Source of the DNA: Desulfobulbus propionicus
GTDB lineage: Bacteria > Desulfobacterota > Desulfobulbia > Desulfobulbales > Desulfobulbaceae
Direction of reading: 5' to 3'
DNA length: 64,000 bases
Assembly (NCBI GenBank): GCA_002748735.1
Contig: PDTC01000011.1
Location: 124,001 to 188,000, forward strand
Shown here: positions 27,437 to 37,431 of the stretch, piece after piece
Layout of the letters: each line of letters opens with the position of its first letter
Position numbering within the stretch: the stretch's first letter is position 1
Notes under the pieces: model-generated
Seen by the model: the letters and a program-made list of their open reading frames with translations, nothing else
The model's database searches: none
Told to the model about the DNA's origin: nothing
Translations under genes and position numbers: made by a program

Positions 27437-28819
27437 ATGGCTTTTCTCCTGAAAAAATACTATCCCGTCCGCAAAATCATCTTCTTTCTTGGTGAAGGCG
27501 GGCTGATCTTTGCCGCTATTCTTCTCTGTTACGTCATCTTTTCCGGGTGGCAGATCTTTCGGCTTGACCTCCTTGACAACACTATTCGTGCCCTGGTCGT
27601 TACCGGAATCTTTCAGATATGCCTTTACTTCTTCGACCTCTACGACCTACGGCGTACTCATTCTCCAGGCTTCACCCTGATCCGGGTAAGCCAGGCCTTT
27701 GGCGTTGGCTGTATTCTGCTGGCCTTGATCTATTTTTTTGCCCCTCTTCTTGTCATCTCCACCACCATCTTCTGGGCCTCCTACGTTATCATCTGTCTGG
27801 GGATAGCAGGTTGGCGTGGCCTGTACTACCTGGTTCTGGAACGTCGACTCTTTACCCTGCCTGTTCTCCTCGTCGGTACCGGCAGGATCGCCACCGAAAT
27901 CCTTCAGGAACTCAAGGAAGCTAAGGATTCTTCTTTCCATGTACTTGCCTACATCGGCACTTCTCCACCGACCTACAACCCGGATAACCTTCCTGTCTAT
28001 GCAAACTTTCAGGATTTTCAACAGGCACATCCTCAGCGACACCTTGAACGCATCATCGTCGCCCTAGAAAAACATCGTGACAAGATGTTCACCCCAGAGC
28101 TTCTTGAGTACAAGCTGGCAGGGGTCAGCATCGACGACGGTGTCAGTTTCTATGAAGAGATCACCGGAAAGATACTGGTAAAAACGGTCAATCCGGCCTG
28201 GCTGATCTTTGCCGATGGCTTTGGAGGTAACCGCCTTTCCCATATGACAAAACGAACACTGGATATTGTCGTCGCCGTCACCGGACTCATCGTTACTCTC
28301 CCAATCACGCTACTCACTGCGCTCCTCATAAAGCTCGAATCTCCTGGCCCCGTGTTTTATACGCAGGAGCGAGTCGGAGAAAAATCTGTCCCCTACAAGG
28401 TCATTAAATTCAGATCCATGAGAGAGGATGCCGAAAAACATGGTGCTGTCTGGGCCAGGCAAGATGATCCACGGGTGACCCGCACTGGTACTTTTATCAG
28501 GAAGGCGCGTATTGACGAAATTCCCCAGATGTGGAACGTACTGCTCGGTGAAATGAGTTTTGTTGGCCCCCGTCCAGAGCGACCGGTATTCGTCAAACAA
28601 CTGACCCGCACCATCCCCTATTACTCGCTTCGTCATGCTGTCAAACCGGGCATCACCGGCTGGGCTCAGGTCTGCTATCCTTATGGGGCTTCTGAAGAAG
28701 ATGCGTTGCACAAGCTTGAATACGATCTGTACTATATTAAAAATCGGTCGATTTTTCTTGATTTAATGATTATTTTCAGGACTGTTAAAACTGTACTTTT
28801 CCAAAAGGGTTCACGATAA
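27437..28819 (+). CDS. Polyprenyl glycosylphosphotransferase, XrtA/PEP-CTERM type (TIGR03013-like)
   Basis: 460 residues. The N-terminal ~140 residues hold about four hydrophobic helices, followed by a Rossmann-like CoA-binding-type segment (LPVLLVGTGRIATEIL). Then comes a further helix and the catalytic bacterial sugar transferase domain: KRTLDIVVAVTGLIV, SPGPVFYTQERVGEKS, VIKFRSMREDAEK, FIRKARIDEIPQ and VGPRPERPVF. The motif DDGVSFYEEITGKI with NPAWLIFADGF is characteristic of sugar transferases found with exosortase A and PEP-CTERM proteins. It should load the first sugar phosphate onto undecaprenyl phosphate for exopolysaccharide assembly. A PEP-CTERM protein occurs at 49.3-49.8 kb; the exosortase itself is not in the window. 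The next gene starts 16 bp downstream. Confidence 0.85.
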   Translation: MAFLLKKYYPVRKIIFFLGEGGLIFAAILLCYVIFSGWQIFRLDLLDNTIRALVVTGIFQICLYFFDLYDLRRTHSPGFTLIRVSQAFGVGCILLALIYFFAPLLVISTTIFWASYVIICLGIAGWRGLYYLVLERRLFTLPVLLVGTGRIATEILQELKEAKDSSFHVLAYIGTSPPTYNPDNLPVYANFQDFQQAHPQRHLERIIVALEKHRDKMFTPELLEYKLAGVSIDDGVSFYEEITGKILVKTVNPAWLIFADGFGGNRLSHMTKRTLDIVVAVTGLIVTLPITLLTALLIKLESPGPVFYTQERVGEKSVPYKVIKFRSMREDAEKHGAVWARQDDPRVTRTGTFIRKARIDEIPQMWNVLLGEMSFVGPRPERPVFVKQLTRTIPYYSLRHAVKPGITGWAQVCYPYGASEEDALHKLEYDLYYIKNRSIFLDLMIIFRTVKTVLFQKGSR

Positions 28820-28835
28820 CCTCTTCGGAGAGCAC

Positions 28836-31800
28836 ATGCCGACATCGACTTCCACTCATGAACTCAACACACGTCAGGCGCTGGAATTTATCCAAAAACT
28901 GTACAGCGGCTTACAGACCATTCGGCTCTACCCCCCCACCAACCCGCAAGTCGCCCGTTCCAATGAGTTTATTATCGACGCCCTGAAACGGTTGCTCCAT
29001 GAAGATACCAAGGAAGTCATTGTCTCCAGGACTGAAGGGCTGATAGCTGTCAATGGCACACCATTGCCTGAACGAGACCAAAAAAAACCACAGATTCAGG
29101 GGTTTTTTCAGGTTTTCACCAAACTCGATATTCACTCATTTACTTTTCAGCCAACATTTTCCCTGGCCGAGTGTAGCCGCTTCCTTACCCTGATTTCCGA
29201 GCTACTCGCAGACAAACCCGCTGACCCGATCAAGACAGTTTTTGCCAACGCAGACATCTCGACGGTCAAAGTGGATCAAAAGCGCTATGTGGCCATAGGA
29301 GAAGACGAGCAGGTGGTCAACGAGGCCGACCTAGCTGCAAGTCTCGGTCTCAGTGATGACGATCTGGTCAATCATATCCTTGCTAAAGGTCTGCCCGGTT
29401 CCGCGTTAACCGGCACCGGAGACGGCACAAATAGCGGCAGCACTCAACCGTTTTCTTCAAACATTCACGCCAACCTCAGCGGTCTCAACCCTGAAGCACT
29501 GGCCCGCCTGCTCACCCTCCTGCCCGAGACCTCGGCGACTGATGACATGGTCAACTCGACCATCAAACAACTCAACAGCGGCCAGGTTGACGAACTGGTC
29601 AGTAGTCTCATCTCACGACTTACCCCCTTCTCACAGGCAAATCAGGAGGTTGACGCAGCGCAGCTCAATATCGATCCTTCCGTCCTGAAACGGCTGGCAA
29701 AGTCTCCCCAAGGGAAAAATGTCAGCGACCGGGTCTACCAGCACCTTGATGCGATCCTCTTACAGAGCGGCAGTACACAAACCGAAACAGGAACCATCCC
29801 GAAAGAAGTCCTTGAACGGTTGCAGCAGGTTGACTGGTCTACACCACTGCTGATCACCACCGCCGAACAAACCCTAAAGGACTCCTCTCCGACAGAGTCC
29901 CAAATCAAGGCCCTCGGCAACATGCTCGGCCAGTTCGAGCGGTATCTGGACGCAGACAAGCAGCAACAACTTGTCGAAAAGGCCGGCAAAGCATTGGCGA
30001 CAATGGCAGGAGACCGTCTCACCCAGCTTTTGCCTGCCACATCTGATGGCGCCCTTGGTGAACGCCTTTTCCGGCAGATCATCACCCAGCTCCCTGAAGA
30101 TCGGCTCGACCAAGCCCTGGGGCAACTCAACGAAGACCAAGTAAACCGTCTTATCTTCCAGTTGGTCAGCGAGATACCGGTTACAGGTTCTCAGGCCGAT
30201 GGTACAGCGGCCATGGATACCCCTGGCCTGGACCGATTAGCACATACCAAGCACCCCAACATTGAAAAGACCATTGCCCGGCATACTGACGCTCATCTGC
30301 TGCGACAAAACGAACTCAAGCCAACCGAGATGCCGGCTAGCGTCAGGGAGCGGCTGCAGCAACCAGACTGGTCCGCACCGGTCCTGGTAACAGCCCTGCA
30401 ACCATTCACCGATGTCGACAACACCAAGACTGAACAGCCTGACTTTACTTCTTTTTCCAAGATCCTTGACAAATTCGAATATTTCTTCGGCAAAAATACC
30501 CGGACCGACGTGGCAGTTCGTGCCGGCCGTCAACTGGCAGAACTGGATGAAAAAGATCTTGGTCGGCTGCTGGTGCATCGTTTCCAGGGTATTTTTGGTA
30601 AGGAACTGTACGAACAGATCATTGCTCAGCTCTCCGATGAAAAATTTGAAAAGCTGACCCTGCAGATGCACGATTTTGCCCGTCTCCGGGAAAAGACTCA
30701 CCTCGATATTGATGACAAGGATCTGCAAAAAGCCTTCAAACGGCTAATGCAGACCGTACGCGGTGAAAAAATGCGTGCTGTTATTGATATGCACAGGAAA
30801 CAGCTGGCCAGGGAAGAACAGCAAAAAAAAGAACGGTTGCAGCATGGGTTTCGACGCCTGATACAGGGAGACCACGAGGTCCTCAAGGATGCGAGTATCT
30901 ACAAGTTCCTTCCCGAAAGTGTTGTCGAATTCCTTGCTGAGGGCAGAGATGAACTGGCCGATAATCTCTTGGTCAACACTGTCACCGGACTGCAAAACCC
31001 CGACGCAAGTATTCGCAACAATGCCTTTACCACTCTGGCCGAAATCGCGGAACAGCTAGCCAACGTCGGGCAATGGCAGCGATTGACAAAACTCCTGCCT
31101 GCCCTGGAACAGGGCTGTTGTTCCAATGCAACAAGCCGTGCCTCTACTGTTAAGGTCTTCAAGGCCCTGGCAACGTATACCCGACATCACCTGACCAATG
31201 GCAACTGCAGCAAAGCAAATGATATCCTGACCACTCTGCGCCGAATAAAGGCGGCCGCCCCCGTTGGTGCCAGCTATTTTGCGATCGAAGCTGATTCAGC
31301 CATCACAGACATACCCACCCTGCCGATTCTCGAAAAACTTCTCAAGGCGTACCTCAACAGTGCTGAACAAGGAGAGCTGGCAGGCCAGCTGCTGGCCTCT
31401 CTCGGCCGCAGATCAGCGGAATTCCAGCTTGATCGCCTCGTAAAGAGTGAAAACAGATTCGAGCGCCAACGGCTGCTTACTCTTATAAAAAATACAGGGA
31501 GCCCAGTTACCGATATTCTCCTTGAAAAACTGCATTCCCCTTCACCCTGGTATGTTATCCGTAATGTCATCCGCCTGCTCGGGGAACTGGGTGATTCAAC
31601 CCACATCGACACCATCGCCCCGTTTCTCAAAAACGAGGATTTACGTGTTCAGCAGGAGGTGATCCAGGCAGCGGGACGACTCAATGGTGACAAGCTTCCT
31701 CGGTTTCTCAGTACTGCGCTTACCAGTGTTCATGACCAACTTAAAAGTAAAGTCGTCCAACTCATGGGGCGACATCCAGATGCTCAGTATCTCCGGGCAC

Positions 31801-33116
31801 TGCTTGAACAACTGGAAAGTACTGTTCCCTATCAGGGAAAAAACAAAGGGGCCTTACAGATCGAAATCTGCAAGGTGCTGGGAAAGATCGCCTCCCGAAG
31901 AGCCGCTCCGGCACTCAGCCGAGTCATTCAGTCCAAGGCATTACTGGGGCTGGGCGGGTTCAGTGGAGACGTGAAAGAAGCGGCAAAGGCAGCCTTGCAG
32001 GAAATTCGCCGAACAACCATCAGCGAAGATTCCCGGGACAGGCTGTCGCTCCAGGCTGGCCTGGTCCATGAGACCTTGTCGTTATCCTCGGCCACTGATA
32101 ACGCCACCCCGGCCATTGATTTCGCCGACGATTACCAGGAACGAAAGATCATGCAAATGGCCCAGGAGGGGAATCCAGAGCAGGCAAAAAAAGAGTTGTT
32201 CGACCTGATCCTCACCAAGGTCAAGAAAAAGGACTTTGCTGCAGCAGAACGCCTGCGAGATCGCATCTACGAGATAGACCCCATGGCACTCACCGAGATC
32301 ATCCGCTCAGGTGAAATCATTGAGCAGGAAAAAAACGGGGCCATCGATGAGAACGACTTCACCATCTGGAGAGGGCTGGTAGACCAGTTATCCAGCGAAG
32401 AGTACAGCCAGCTGTACCACGAGCTCTATGAGAAGGAATATCAAGCTGAAGAAATTGTCATCAAACAGGGGGCCAAGAACGACAGCCTGTTTTTTATCAA
32501 CTCAGGCAGCGTCAAAATTTCCCACATGAAAGGAGAACGCGAGTTATTCATCACCAGCCTCAACAGAGGTGAACTGGCCGGGGAGAACTTTTTTACCGCC
32601 TCCTACTGGACCGTTTCCATGACAACCCTGACACCGGCACGTATAGCCTGCCTGAAACAGGACAGTCTCAAAAAGCTTGACGAGATCCTCCCCGGTTTCA
32701 AGCGTAAACTGCAAGACTACTACGAACAACAGAACAGTATCAAAAACTCTCGGGACAAAAAAAAGCTGGACCGTCGTAATTACGAGCGCTTCACCCTGTC
32801 ACGCAAGATCCAGGTACAACTTGCCGACCCCGTTGGCAAGCCCATTGGCCGGGGTTTTCGTGCAGAACTTTGCGACATATCAAGAGGGGGCCTTGCCTAC
32901 CTCATCCGTATCTCCAACCAACACAACACCAGACTGCTGCTGGGACGAAAGATGAAGGTCCTTCTGCCGATCGCCGCAGAAGACGGAGATCAACTGCAAC
33001 TTGATGGCCTCATTATCGGGGTGCAGCCATTCAACCTACTTGCCCGGGATTACTCGATCCATTTCCGTTTTGACAAGCTCCTCTCAGCAAAAAACATGCA
33101 GCATATCCTCGGCTAG
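28836..33116 (+). CDS. Giant HEAT-repeat protein with cNMP-like and PilZ domains
   Basis: 1426 residues, no signal peptide or membrane helix. Residues 1-120 form a domain beginning TRQALEFIQKLYSGLQTIRLYPPTNPQ. The middle is long and helical; residues ~840-1080 contain HEAT-like repeats (DILLEKLHSPSPWYVIRNVIRLLGELGD, APFLKNEDLRVQQEVIQAAGRL). Residues ~1185-1295 are a cyclic-nucleotide-binding-like beta barrel (EEIVIKQGAKNDSLFFINSGSVKI, GELAGENFF), but the conserved phosphate-binding Arg is not evident. Residues ~1312-1426 are a PilZ domain with RNYER and DISRGG, the c-di-GMP-binding pattern. It probably couples c-di-GMP to surface polysaccharide or motility. It follows the sugar transferase by 16 bp. 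The target is unknown. Confidence 0.8.
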   Translation: MPTSTSTHELNTRQALEFIQKLYSGLQTIRLYPPTNPQVARSNEFIIDALKRLLHEDTKEVIVSRTEGLIAVNGTPLPERDQKKPQIQGFFQVFTKLDIHSFTFQPTFSLAECSRFLTLISELLADKPADPIKTVFANADISTVKVDQKRYVAIGEDEQVVNEADLAASLGLSDDDLVNHILAKGLPGSALTGTGDGTNSGSTQPFSSNIHANLSGLNPEALARLLTLLPETSATDDMVNSTIKQLNSGQVDELVSSLISRLTPFSQANQEVDAAQLNIDPSVLKRLAKSPQGKNVSDRVYQHLDAILLQSGSTQTETGTIPKEVLERLQQVDWSTPLLITTAEQTLKDSSPTESQIKALGNMLGQFERYLDADKQQQLVEKAGKALATMAGDRLTQLLPATSDGALGERLFRQIITQLPEDRLDQALGQLNEDQVNRLIFQLVSEIPVTGSQADGTAAMDTPGLDRLAHTKHPNIEKTIARHTDAHLLRQNELKPTEMPASVRERLQQPDWSAPVLVTALQPFTDVDNTKTEQPDFTSFSKILDKFEYFFGKNTRTDVAVRAGRQLAELDEKDLGRLLVHRFQGIFGKELYEQIIAQLSDEKFEKLTLQMHDFARLREKTHLDIDDKDLQKAFKRLMQTVRGEKMRAVIDMHRKQLAREEQQKKERLQHGFRRLIQGDHEVLKDASIYKFLPESVVEFLAEGRDELADNLLVNTVTGLQNPDASIRNNAFTTLAEIAEQLANVGQWQRLTKLLPALEQGCCSNATSRASTVKVFKALATYTRHHLTNGNCSKANDILTTLRRIKAAAPVGASYFAIEADSAITDIPTLPILEKLLKAYLNSAEQGELAGQLLASLGRRSAEFQLDRLVKSENRFERQRLLTLIKNTGSPVTDILLEKLHSPSPWYVIRNVIRLLGELGDSTHIDTIAPFLKNEDLRVQQEVIQAAGRLNGDKLPRFLSTALTSVHDQLKSKVVQLMGRHPDAQYLRALLEQLESTVPYQGKNKGALQIEICKVLGKIASRRAAPALSRVIQSKALLGLGGFSGDVKEAAKAALQEIRRTTISEDSRDRLSLQAGLVHETLSLSSATDNATPAIDFADDYQERKIMQMAQEGNPEQAKKELFDLILTKVKKKDFAAAERLRDRIYEIDPMALTEIIRSGEIIEQEKNGAIDENDFTIWRGLVDQLSSEEYSQLYHELYEKEYQAEEIVIKQGAKNDSLFFINSGSVKISHMKGERELFITSLNRGELAGENFFTASYWTVSMTTLTPARIACLKQDSLKKLDEILPGFKRKLQDYYEQQNSIKNSRDKKKLDRRNYERFTLSRKIQVQLADPVGKPIGRGFRAELCDISRGGLAYLIRISNQHNTRLLLGRKMKVLLPIAAEDGDQLQLDGLIIGVQPFNLLARDYSIHFRFDKLLSAKNMQHILG

Positions 33117-33157
33117 TGCAAAACCCTGGGGCGGAGACATCTGCTTTTTCACCAATC

Positions 33158-35554
33158 CTAGAACGCCTCGAAATCGAAGATCGGCTCCCAGAGCAGGCTG
33201 ACACGGACACTGATAATATCACTGCGCCTGGGCGTAATATAAAAAGACTCAACAGGATGGAGCTCCGGCGCAAAAGCGGCCAGCTCTTGCGCCAGCTTTT
33301 CCTCGAGCTCCACCCCTAACCGGGCAATCTCTTCCTCAAGTCGGCCCGCCTCATCAACTGCCCGCTGGACATCGGCCTTCTCCTTAAAAATCCTGCCGGC
33401 ACTGCGCATGGAACGAGCCGTTCGGCTGGCAGTGGTCACGGAAAGAGCCTTGCGGCCAAACAGCGCCCCAAAAATTGCGACGCCAAAGGAAAGGGCTGTA
33501 TCCATGCCCCGCGCCTTGACGTCGGTCTGCTCCTTGTCAATCCTCGCCTGTGCCCGCTCGAGGCGAAGCTCCAGTTGCCGCAGCTTACCGGCATATCGCT
33601 CCTTCAGTTTGTCAGTGACCCGTTCTCTGGCCTCACGCAAGGCATTACCTCTGCGGGTATGAAAGGCGGCCGCTGTCTCGCCTGGCACAGATTCAAGCTT
33701 TAACGAGGTCACCCGCATCAGGGGAAGGCGGCGTTCATGGTAAAGGTGATCGGCCAGGGCCTTCTTCTCCTGGCGAAAACTCTTCAACGCGGCGATGCCT
33801 GGCGGCAGTTCTTTATAGTGCGCCTCTCCAGGAGGGGTTGTGCGCAGATCATCAGGGTGCACCGCAAACGGTTCAGCTACGCTCCAGTCAGCGTCCCGAT
33901 AACCGTCTTCCAGGGGCAACCGGACAGCGACCTCCTCTCGCTGATCAATAGCTCGGCGCTTGTCAACGTAGCGCACCTCTGCCGTTCCGTAGAGCCATGG
34001 CGCCAGCTGCTGCTCTTCCATGGGGACTGGAGGGGGAACATACAGCTGTTCCATTCCCCTGGCCAGCAGTGGCGGGCTGCCGGTAAAGGCCGATACCGAT
34101 GCAGGTTCACTCCCCCGCTCCCGGGTCTGTCCCGAATCCCCTGGCAAGGCATCTGCAGTCAAACGGCCAATCTCGTCCATGGACAACGGTCCCTTGAGAT
34201 AGCTCATCGCCCAGCGGGCTTCAAAGCGTATCGGTACTTCTCTGTGGGCAGAGTGCAGGAGAAAGGTACGACTGCGCATATCGGCAAGCCATCTCCTGAA
34301 AAGGGAGATATCCCTGCCCCCTGCGGCGGCACCAATGCCGGTCATCACTCGATCCTGATCCTGGCGTGTCTGCAGCCGACCGATGAACCAGGTGCCGATA
34401 TTGGCCAGAGCCTTGTAATCGAGGTCGACGGGATTCTGGGTGGCAAGCACCACACCAACACCATAGGCCCTGGCCTGCTTGAGCAGGAGCAGCATGGGTT
34501 TTTTGGAGGGAGGATTGCCTGTGGGTGGAAAAAAGCCGAAGACTTCATCCATGTACAACAGGCAGCGCAGACCACTCGCCCCCTCCTGTCGACGCATCCA
34601 GCCAATGAGCCGGCCCAGGAGCATTGTCACGAAGAACATTCGCTCATCATCGCTTAAGTGTGCGATCGACAAGATCGACAGGCGTGGACGTCCTTCCCCG
34701 GTATAGAGCAGATGCTCAATCTCCAAGGGTTCGCCTTCAAGCCAGCCGGCAAAACTCGGGCTGGCCATGATGGTGTTGAGCTGCAGGGCCAGCTCAAGAC
34801 GTTTATCCCTTGGAAAAAAGCGTTCAACGGGGAAGACACCCACCTTGGTAAAGGGTGGATCGACAACTGCACTGATCAATGACGGCAGCTCCAGTCCCTC
34901 TCCTCTACGCCAGTAGGTGAGAAGAAGAGAGGAGAGCAGGATATGCTCTCTACTTTTCAGGGGATCGGCGGTTATACCCAAAAGTCCCAGCAAGGAAGAG
35001 ACCGCCGCATTCACCAGGCCGGCGGCTGCTTCACTCTCCTCCATCAATGAGGCATCCGGCGCCTCCAGACTGTTAACAAGAGAAAGCGGGCGACCGCTGC
35101 TCCTGCCCGGAGTAAACAGGGAGAATTCTGTTTGTTCACGCATGCGACGAATGCGCTCACCATCCTGATTCCAGTCCTGAAGCCCCTTCTTCCAGGCCTC
35201 AGCGGTCTGTTCTGCCAGCTCTTCGACGCTGAGGTCCTCCCGTTCGGCCTTGACAGGATCCACCCAGGGCTGAAAATCTCCAGGGGCAAGGTCGGGAAAG
35301 GACAGCAAAAGATTGCCCATATCGCCCTTAGGGTCGATAATAATAGCAGGAATGCGGTCCATGGCCGCCTCTTCCAGCAAACCTATACCAAGCCCGGTCT
35401 TGCCACTGCCGGTCATGCCAATGATGGCCGCGTGGGTCTTCAGATGTTTGTGCCGGTAAAGCAGCGGCAGCGTGCCTGTTTCCCCGCTGTCTGCATCCAG
35501 TTCACGACCCAGATAAAAAAGATCCAGCTGCTCGTACGGTCTCGCGTCTGTCAT
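33158..35554 (-). CDS. HerA/FtsK-superfamily ATP-binding protein of unknown role
   Basis: 798 residues from ATG 35554, which has AAGGAGG seven bases upstream. Walker A is GMTGSGKTGLGIGLLEEAA (residues ~46-53 for the P loop), followed by IPAIIIDPKGDMGNLLLSFPDL; Walker B is CLLYMDEVFGFFP, and ATQNPVDLDYKALANIGTW resembles the arginine-sensor region of HerA-like ATPases. The C-terminal third is coiled coil (KLRQLELRLERAQARIDKEQ) with a short hydrophobic stretch (FGVAIFGALFG). The family is widespread but uncharacterised; DNA or protein pumping is inferred from the fold. It is divergent from the primase-helicase-like gene (96 bp apart). Confidence 0.8.
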   Translation of the reverse strand: MTDARPYEQLDLFYLGRELDADSGETGTLPLLYRHKHLKTHAAIIGMTGSGKTGLGIGLLEEAAMDRIPAIIIDPKGDMGNLLLSFPDLAPGDFQPWVDPVKAEREDLSVEELAEQTAEAWKKGLQDWNQDGERIRRMREQTEFSLFTPGRSSGRPLSLVNSLEAPDASLMEESEAAAGLVNAAVSSLLGLLGITADPLKSREHILLSSLLLTYWRRGEGLELPSLISAVVDPPFTKVGVFPVERFFPRDKRLELALQLNTIMASPSFAGWLEGEPLEIEHLLYTGEGRPRLSILSIAHLSDDERMFFVTMLLGRLIGWMRRQEGASGLRCLLYMDEVFGFFPPTGNPPSKKPMLLLLKQARAYGVGVVLATQNPVDLDYKALANIGTWFIGRLQTRQDQDRVMTGIGAAAGGRDISLFRRWLADMRSRTFLLHSAHREVPIRFEARWAMSYLKGPLSMDEIGRLTADALPGDSGQTRERGSEPASVSAFTGSPPLLARGMEQLYVPPPVPMEEQQLAPWLYGTAEVRYVDKRRAIDQREEVAVRLPLEDGYRDADWSVAEPFAVHPDDLRTTPPGEAHYKELPPGIAALKSFRQEKKALADHLYHERRLPLMRVTSLKLESVPGETAAAFHTRRGNALREARERVTDKLKERYAGKLRQLELRLERAQARIDKEQTDVKARGMDTALSFGVAIFGALFGRKALSVTTASRTARSMRSAGRIFKEKADVQRAVDEAGRLEEEIARLGVELEEKLAQELAAFAPELHPVESFYITPRRSDIISVRVSLLWEPIFDFEAF

Positions 35555-35650
35555 CTGTTGACCTCCTTGCAGGAGAAAAGATTGAACCGGCATCATCTTT
35601 CTGTTTCAATACAGGTAGAAGATTTCAACTCGTAGAAAAAAAGAGGAACC

Positions 35651-37417
35651 ATGCCGGATATCATCACATCCTATTACCAGGAACAGTTACCAGAGGGCGA
35701 GCTCAAAAACAATATCCTTCAAGCCCCCTGCCCGTTTTGTCGCTCTGCAACAGGCAAGGAGAGCTCCCTGGTGGTCTTTCTGAATCGAGAGAGTTACTTT
35801 CACGGATACTTTACCTGCAAACAATACTGCGTAGCCGGCGGCTTTCCCCTCCATTTCGCCCGGCTCCGTGGTGGCAGCATGGCCAAGGTCCCCGGTTACG
35901 ACCCCAACCGGACCTACCATACCCCCTCCATTGACCTGCCGGTCAAGAACATCAATGCCGATATCCTCGGATTTAAAGAAAAACTTACCGGCGATCAGCT
36001 GCAACGGTTCGCAGCACACAGGGTGGGGAAAACGACGCTCGACACCCTGCAGATTGGCTACAATGGCCGCTATCTTGTCTTTCCCTATATTCAGGCCGAC
36101 GGCAACTACCATACAGCCCGCTGTGTTCATCCCAATCGTCCCGAAGACAGCTTCTGGTTCGGTGACGAAAACTTCTCCAGCGCAGAGTTCCGGCTGTTCA
36201 ATGCCCCGGATGTGGAGTGCTGCGAAAATGGCAGTCTGTTTGTCGTCGAAGGTGAAGAAAACCTTCTGACCCTCAAGGAGCTGGGATTGCCTGGTGTCGC
36301 CGTCCCCTCCTCTGCTGACCTGGTGCAGGTACACAAAGAACGATTGCGCTGGGTCCGTACCCTGTTTGTCTGGGTCAATAACACCCGGGAAGCAGAGGAG
36401 GATGCCCGGAGATTCGCCACCCGCCTGGGCTACAAGGTCCGACTGATCAGATGGGCTGATGGAACACCAAAGAGCGCAACCCTCACTGACCTGGCCAAAG
36501 AGACCGGCAAGGCCTTTCGCAACACCGTGTTCACCATGGTAAAAGAGGCGAAAAGCTTCTCGCCCTTTTCCTCTCCCACCACTGAATACCTCCACTTTCG
36601 CGAACGACTACGGCTCGAGAATTCAGGAGAATACGCCGCACGGCGTACCGGCTTTCAGGCCCTGGACAGGGCGTTAGGCGGCATGCACGGAATCAATATT
36701 GTGGGAGGAACCCCCAAGGCGGGCAAGTCCTGCCTGTTCATTCAGATCGCCAGCAGTATGGCCCAGCAGAAACTGCCGGTCATTTATTACGATTTTGAAA
36801 ACGGCCGCCAGAAGATCTATTCCCGTATCCTGTGCCGCCTGGCAAGGCTTGGAAACGATCAGCTTGAGGTCGGCCATCTTGATGCTAAAGCACACCAACG
36901 ACTGACAAGGGCTCACGCTGCCCTGCAGGCAATGCTTCCGTGGTTTCGTGTCGTCACCGACCGCCGGCTGGACCCGGAGTTAATGCGCCGCCACATCGAT
37001 TTCCTCCGACATGAGACCAACCATGGCTCTCCACTGGTGGTCATTGACAGCCTGCATAAACTTCCCTTCAAGGATCTCAGTGAACGCCGCACCGGTATTG
37101 ACGGGTGGCTCAGGCAGATGGAGGCAATCCGCGACGAGATGCAGGTTGCCTTTCTCGTGGTCTCGGAACTGACCCGCAATCCGGACGGCACCTTTGACAG
37201 AAAGCCCCATCTGGGTTCGTTCAAGGGATCAGGCGACATCGGCTACTCCGCCGACAATGCCCTGGTACTGCAGCCCAACTGGAACCCCTTTGATGGTACA
37301 GAACCAGATCAACGCACCAATGAGCTCTGGCTGGTTGCCAGCCGGGAACATACACCTGGCAGAGTCGCCACCTACAGGCTCGATTACCCCTACTGGGGGT
37401 TCATCGAGGAGCAGTAG
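35651..37417 (+). CDS. Primase-helicase-like protein (zinc finger, TOPRIM-like, RecA-fold ATPase)
   Basis: 588 residues. Residues 27-60 form a zinc-finger-like cluster (Cys27, Cys30, Cys56, Cys60: CPFC...CKQYC) as in DnaG or gp4 primases. Residues ~195-260 resemble TOPRIM (LFVVEGEENLLTLKELGLPG), but the metal-binding DxD is replaced by NNT in VWVNNTREAEEDA, so primase activity is doubtful. Residues ~330-588 are a RecA/DnaB-type ATPase: Walker A GTPKAGKS (353-360), IYYDFENGR and Walker B PLVVIDSLHKL. The layout is that of T7 gp4 or Twinkle. The chromosomal context has no phage genes. Function is unknown. Confidence 0.75.
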   Translation: MPDIITSYYQEQLPEGELKNNILQAPCPFCRSATGKESSLVVFLNRESYFHGYFTCKQYCVAGGFPLHFARLRGGSMAKVPGYDPNRTYHTPSIDLPVKNINADILGFKEKLTGDQLQRFAAHRVGKTTLDTLQIGYNGRYLVFPYIQADGNYHTARCVHPNRPEDSFWFGDENFSSAEFRLFNAPDVECCENGSLFVVEGEENLLTLKELGLPGVAVPSSADLVQVHKERLRWVRTLFVWVNNTREAEEDARRFATRLGYKVRLIRWADGTPKSATLTDLAKETGKAFRNTVFTMVKEAKSFSPFSSPTTEYLHFRERLRLENSGEYAARRTGFQALDRALGGMHGINIVGGTPKAGKSCLFIQIASSMAQQKLPVIYYDFENGRQKIYSRILCRLARLGNDQLEVGHLDAKAHQRLTRAHAALQAMLPWFRVVTDRRLDPELMRRHIDFLRHETNHGSPLVVIDSLHKLPFKDLSERRTGIDGWLRQMEAIRDEMQVAFLVVSELTRNPDGTFDRKPHLGSFKGSGDIGYSADNALVLQPNWNPFDGTEPDQRTNELWLVASREHTPGRVATYRLDYPYWGFIEEQ

Positions 37418-37431
37418 GACAGGCCAGCTGT

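Noticed and set aside
35651-37417. Prophage origin of the primase-helicase-like gene
   Set aside because: The neighbours on both sides are ordinary chromosomal genes with similar base use and no phage module is present; kept as an open question rather than a mobile element.
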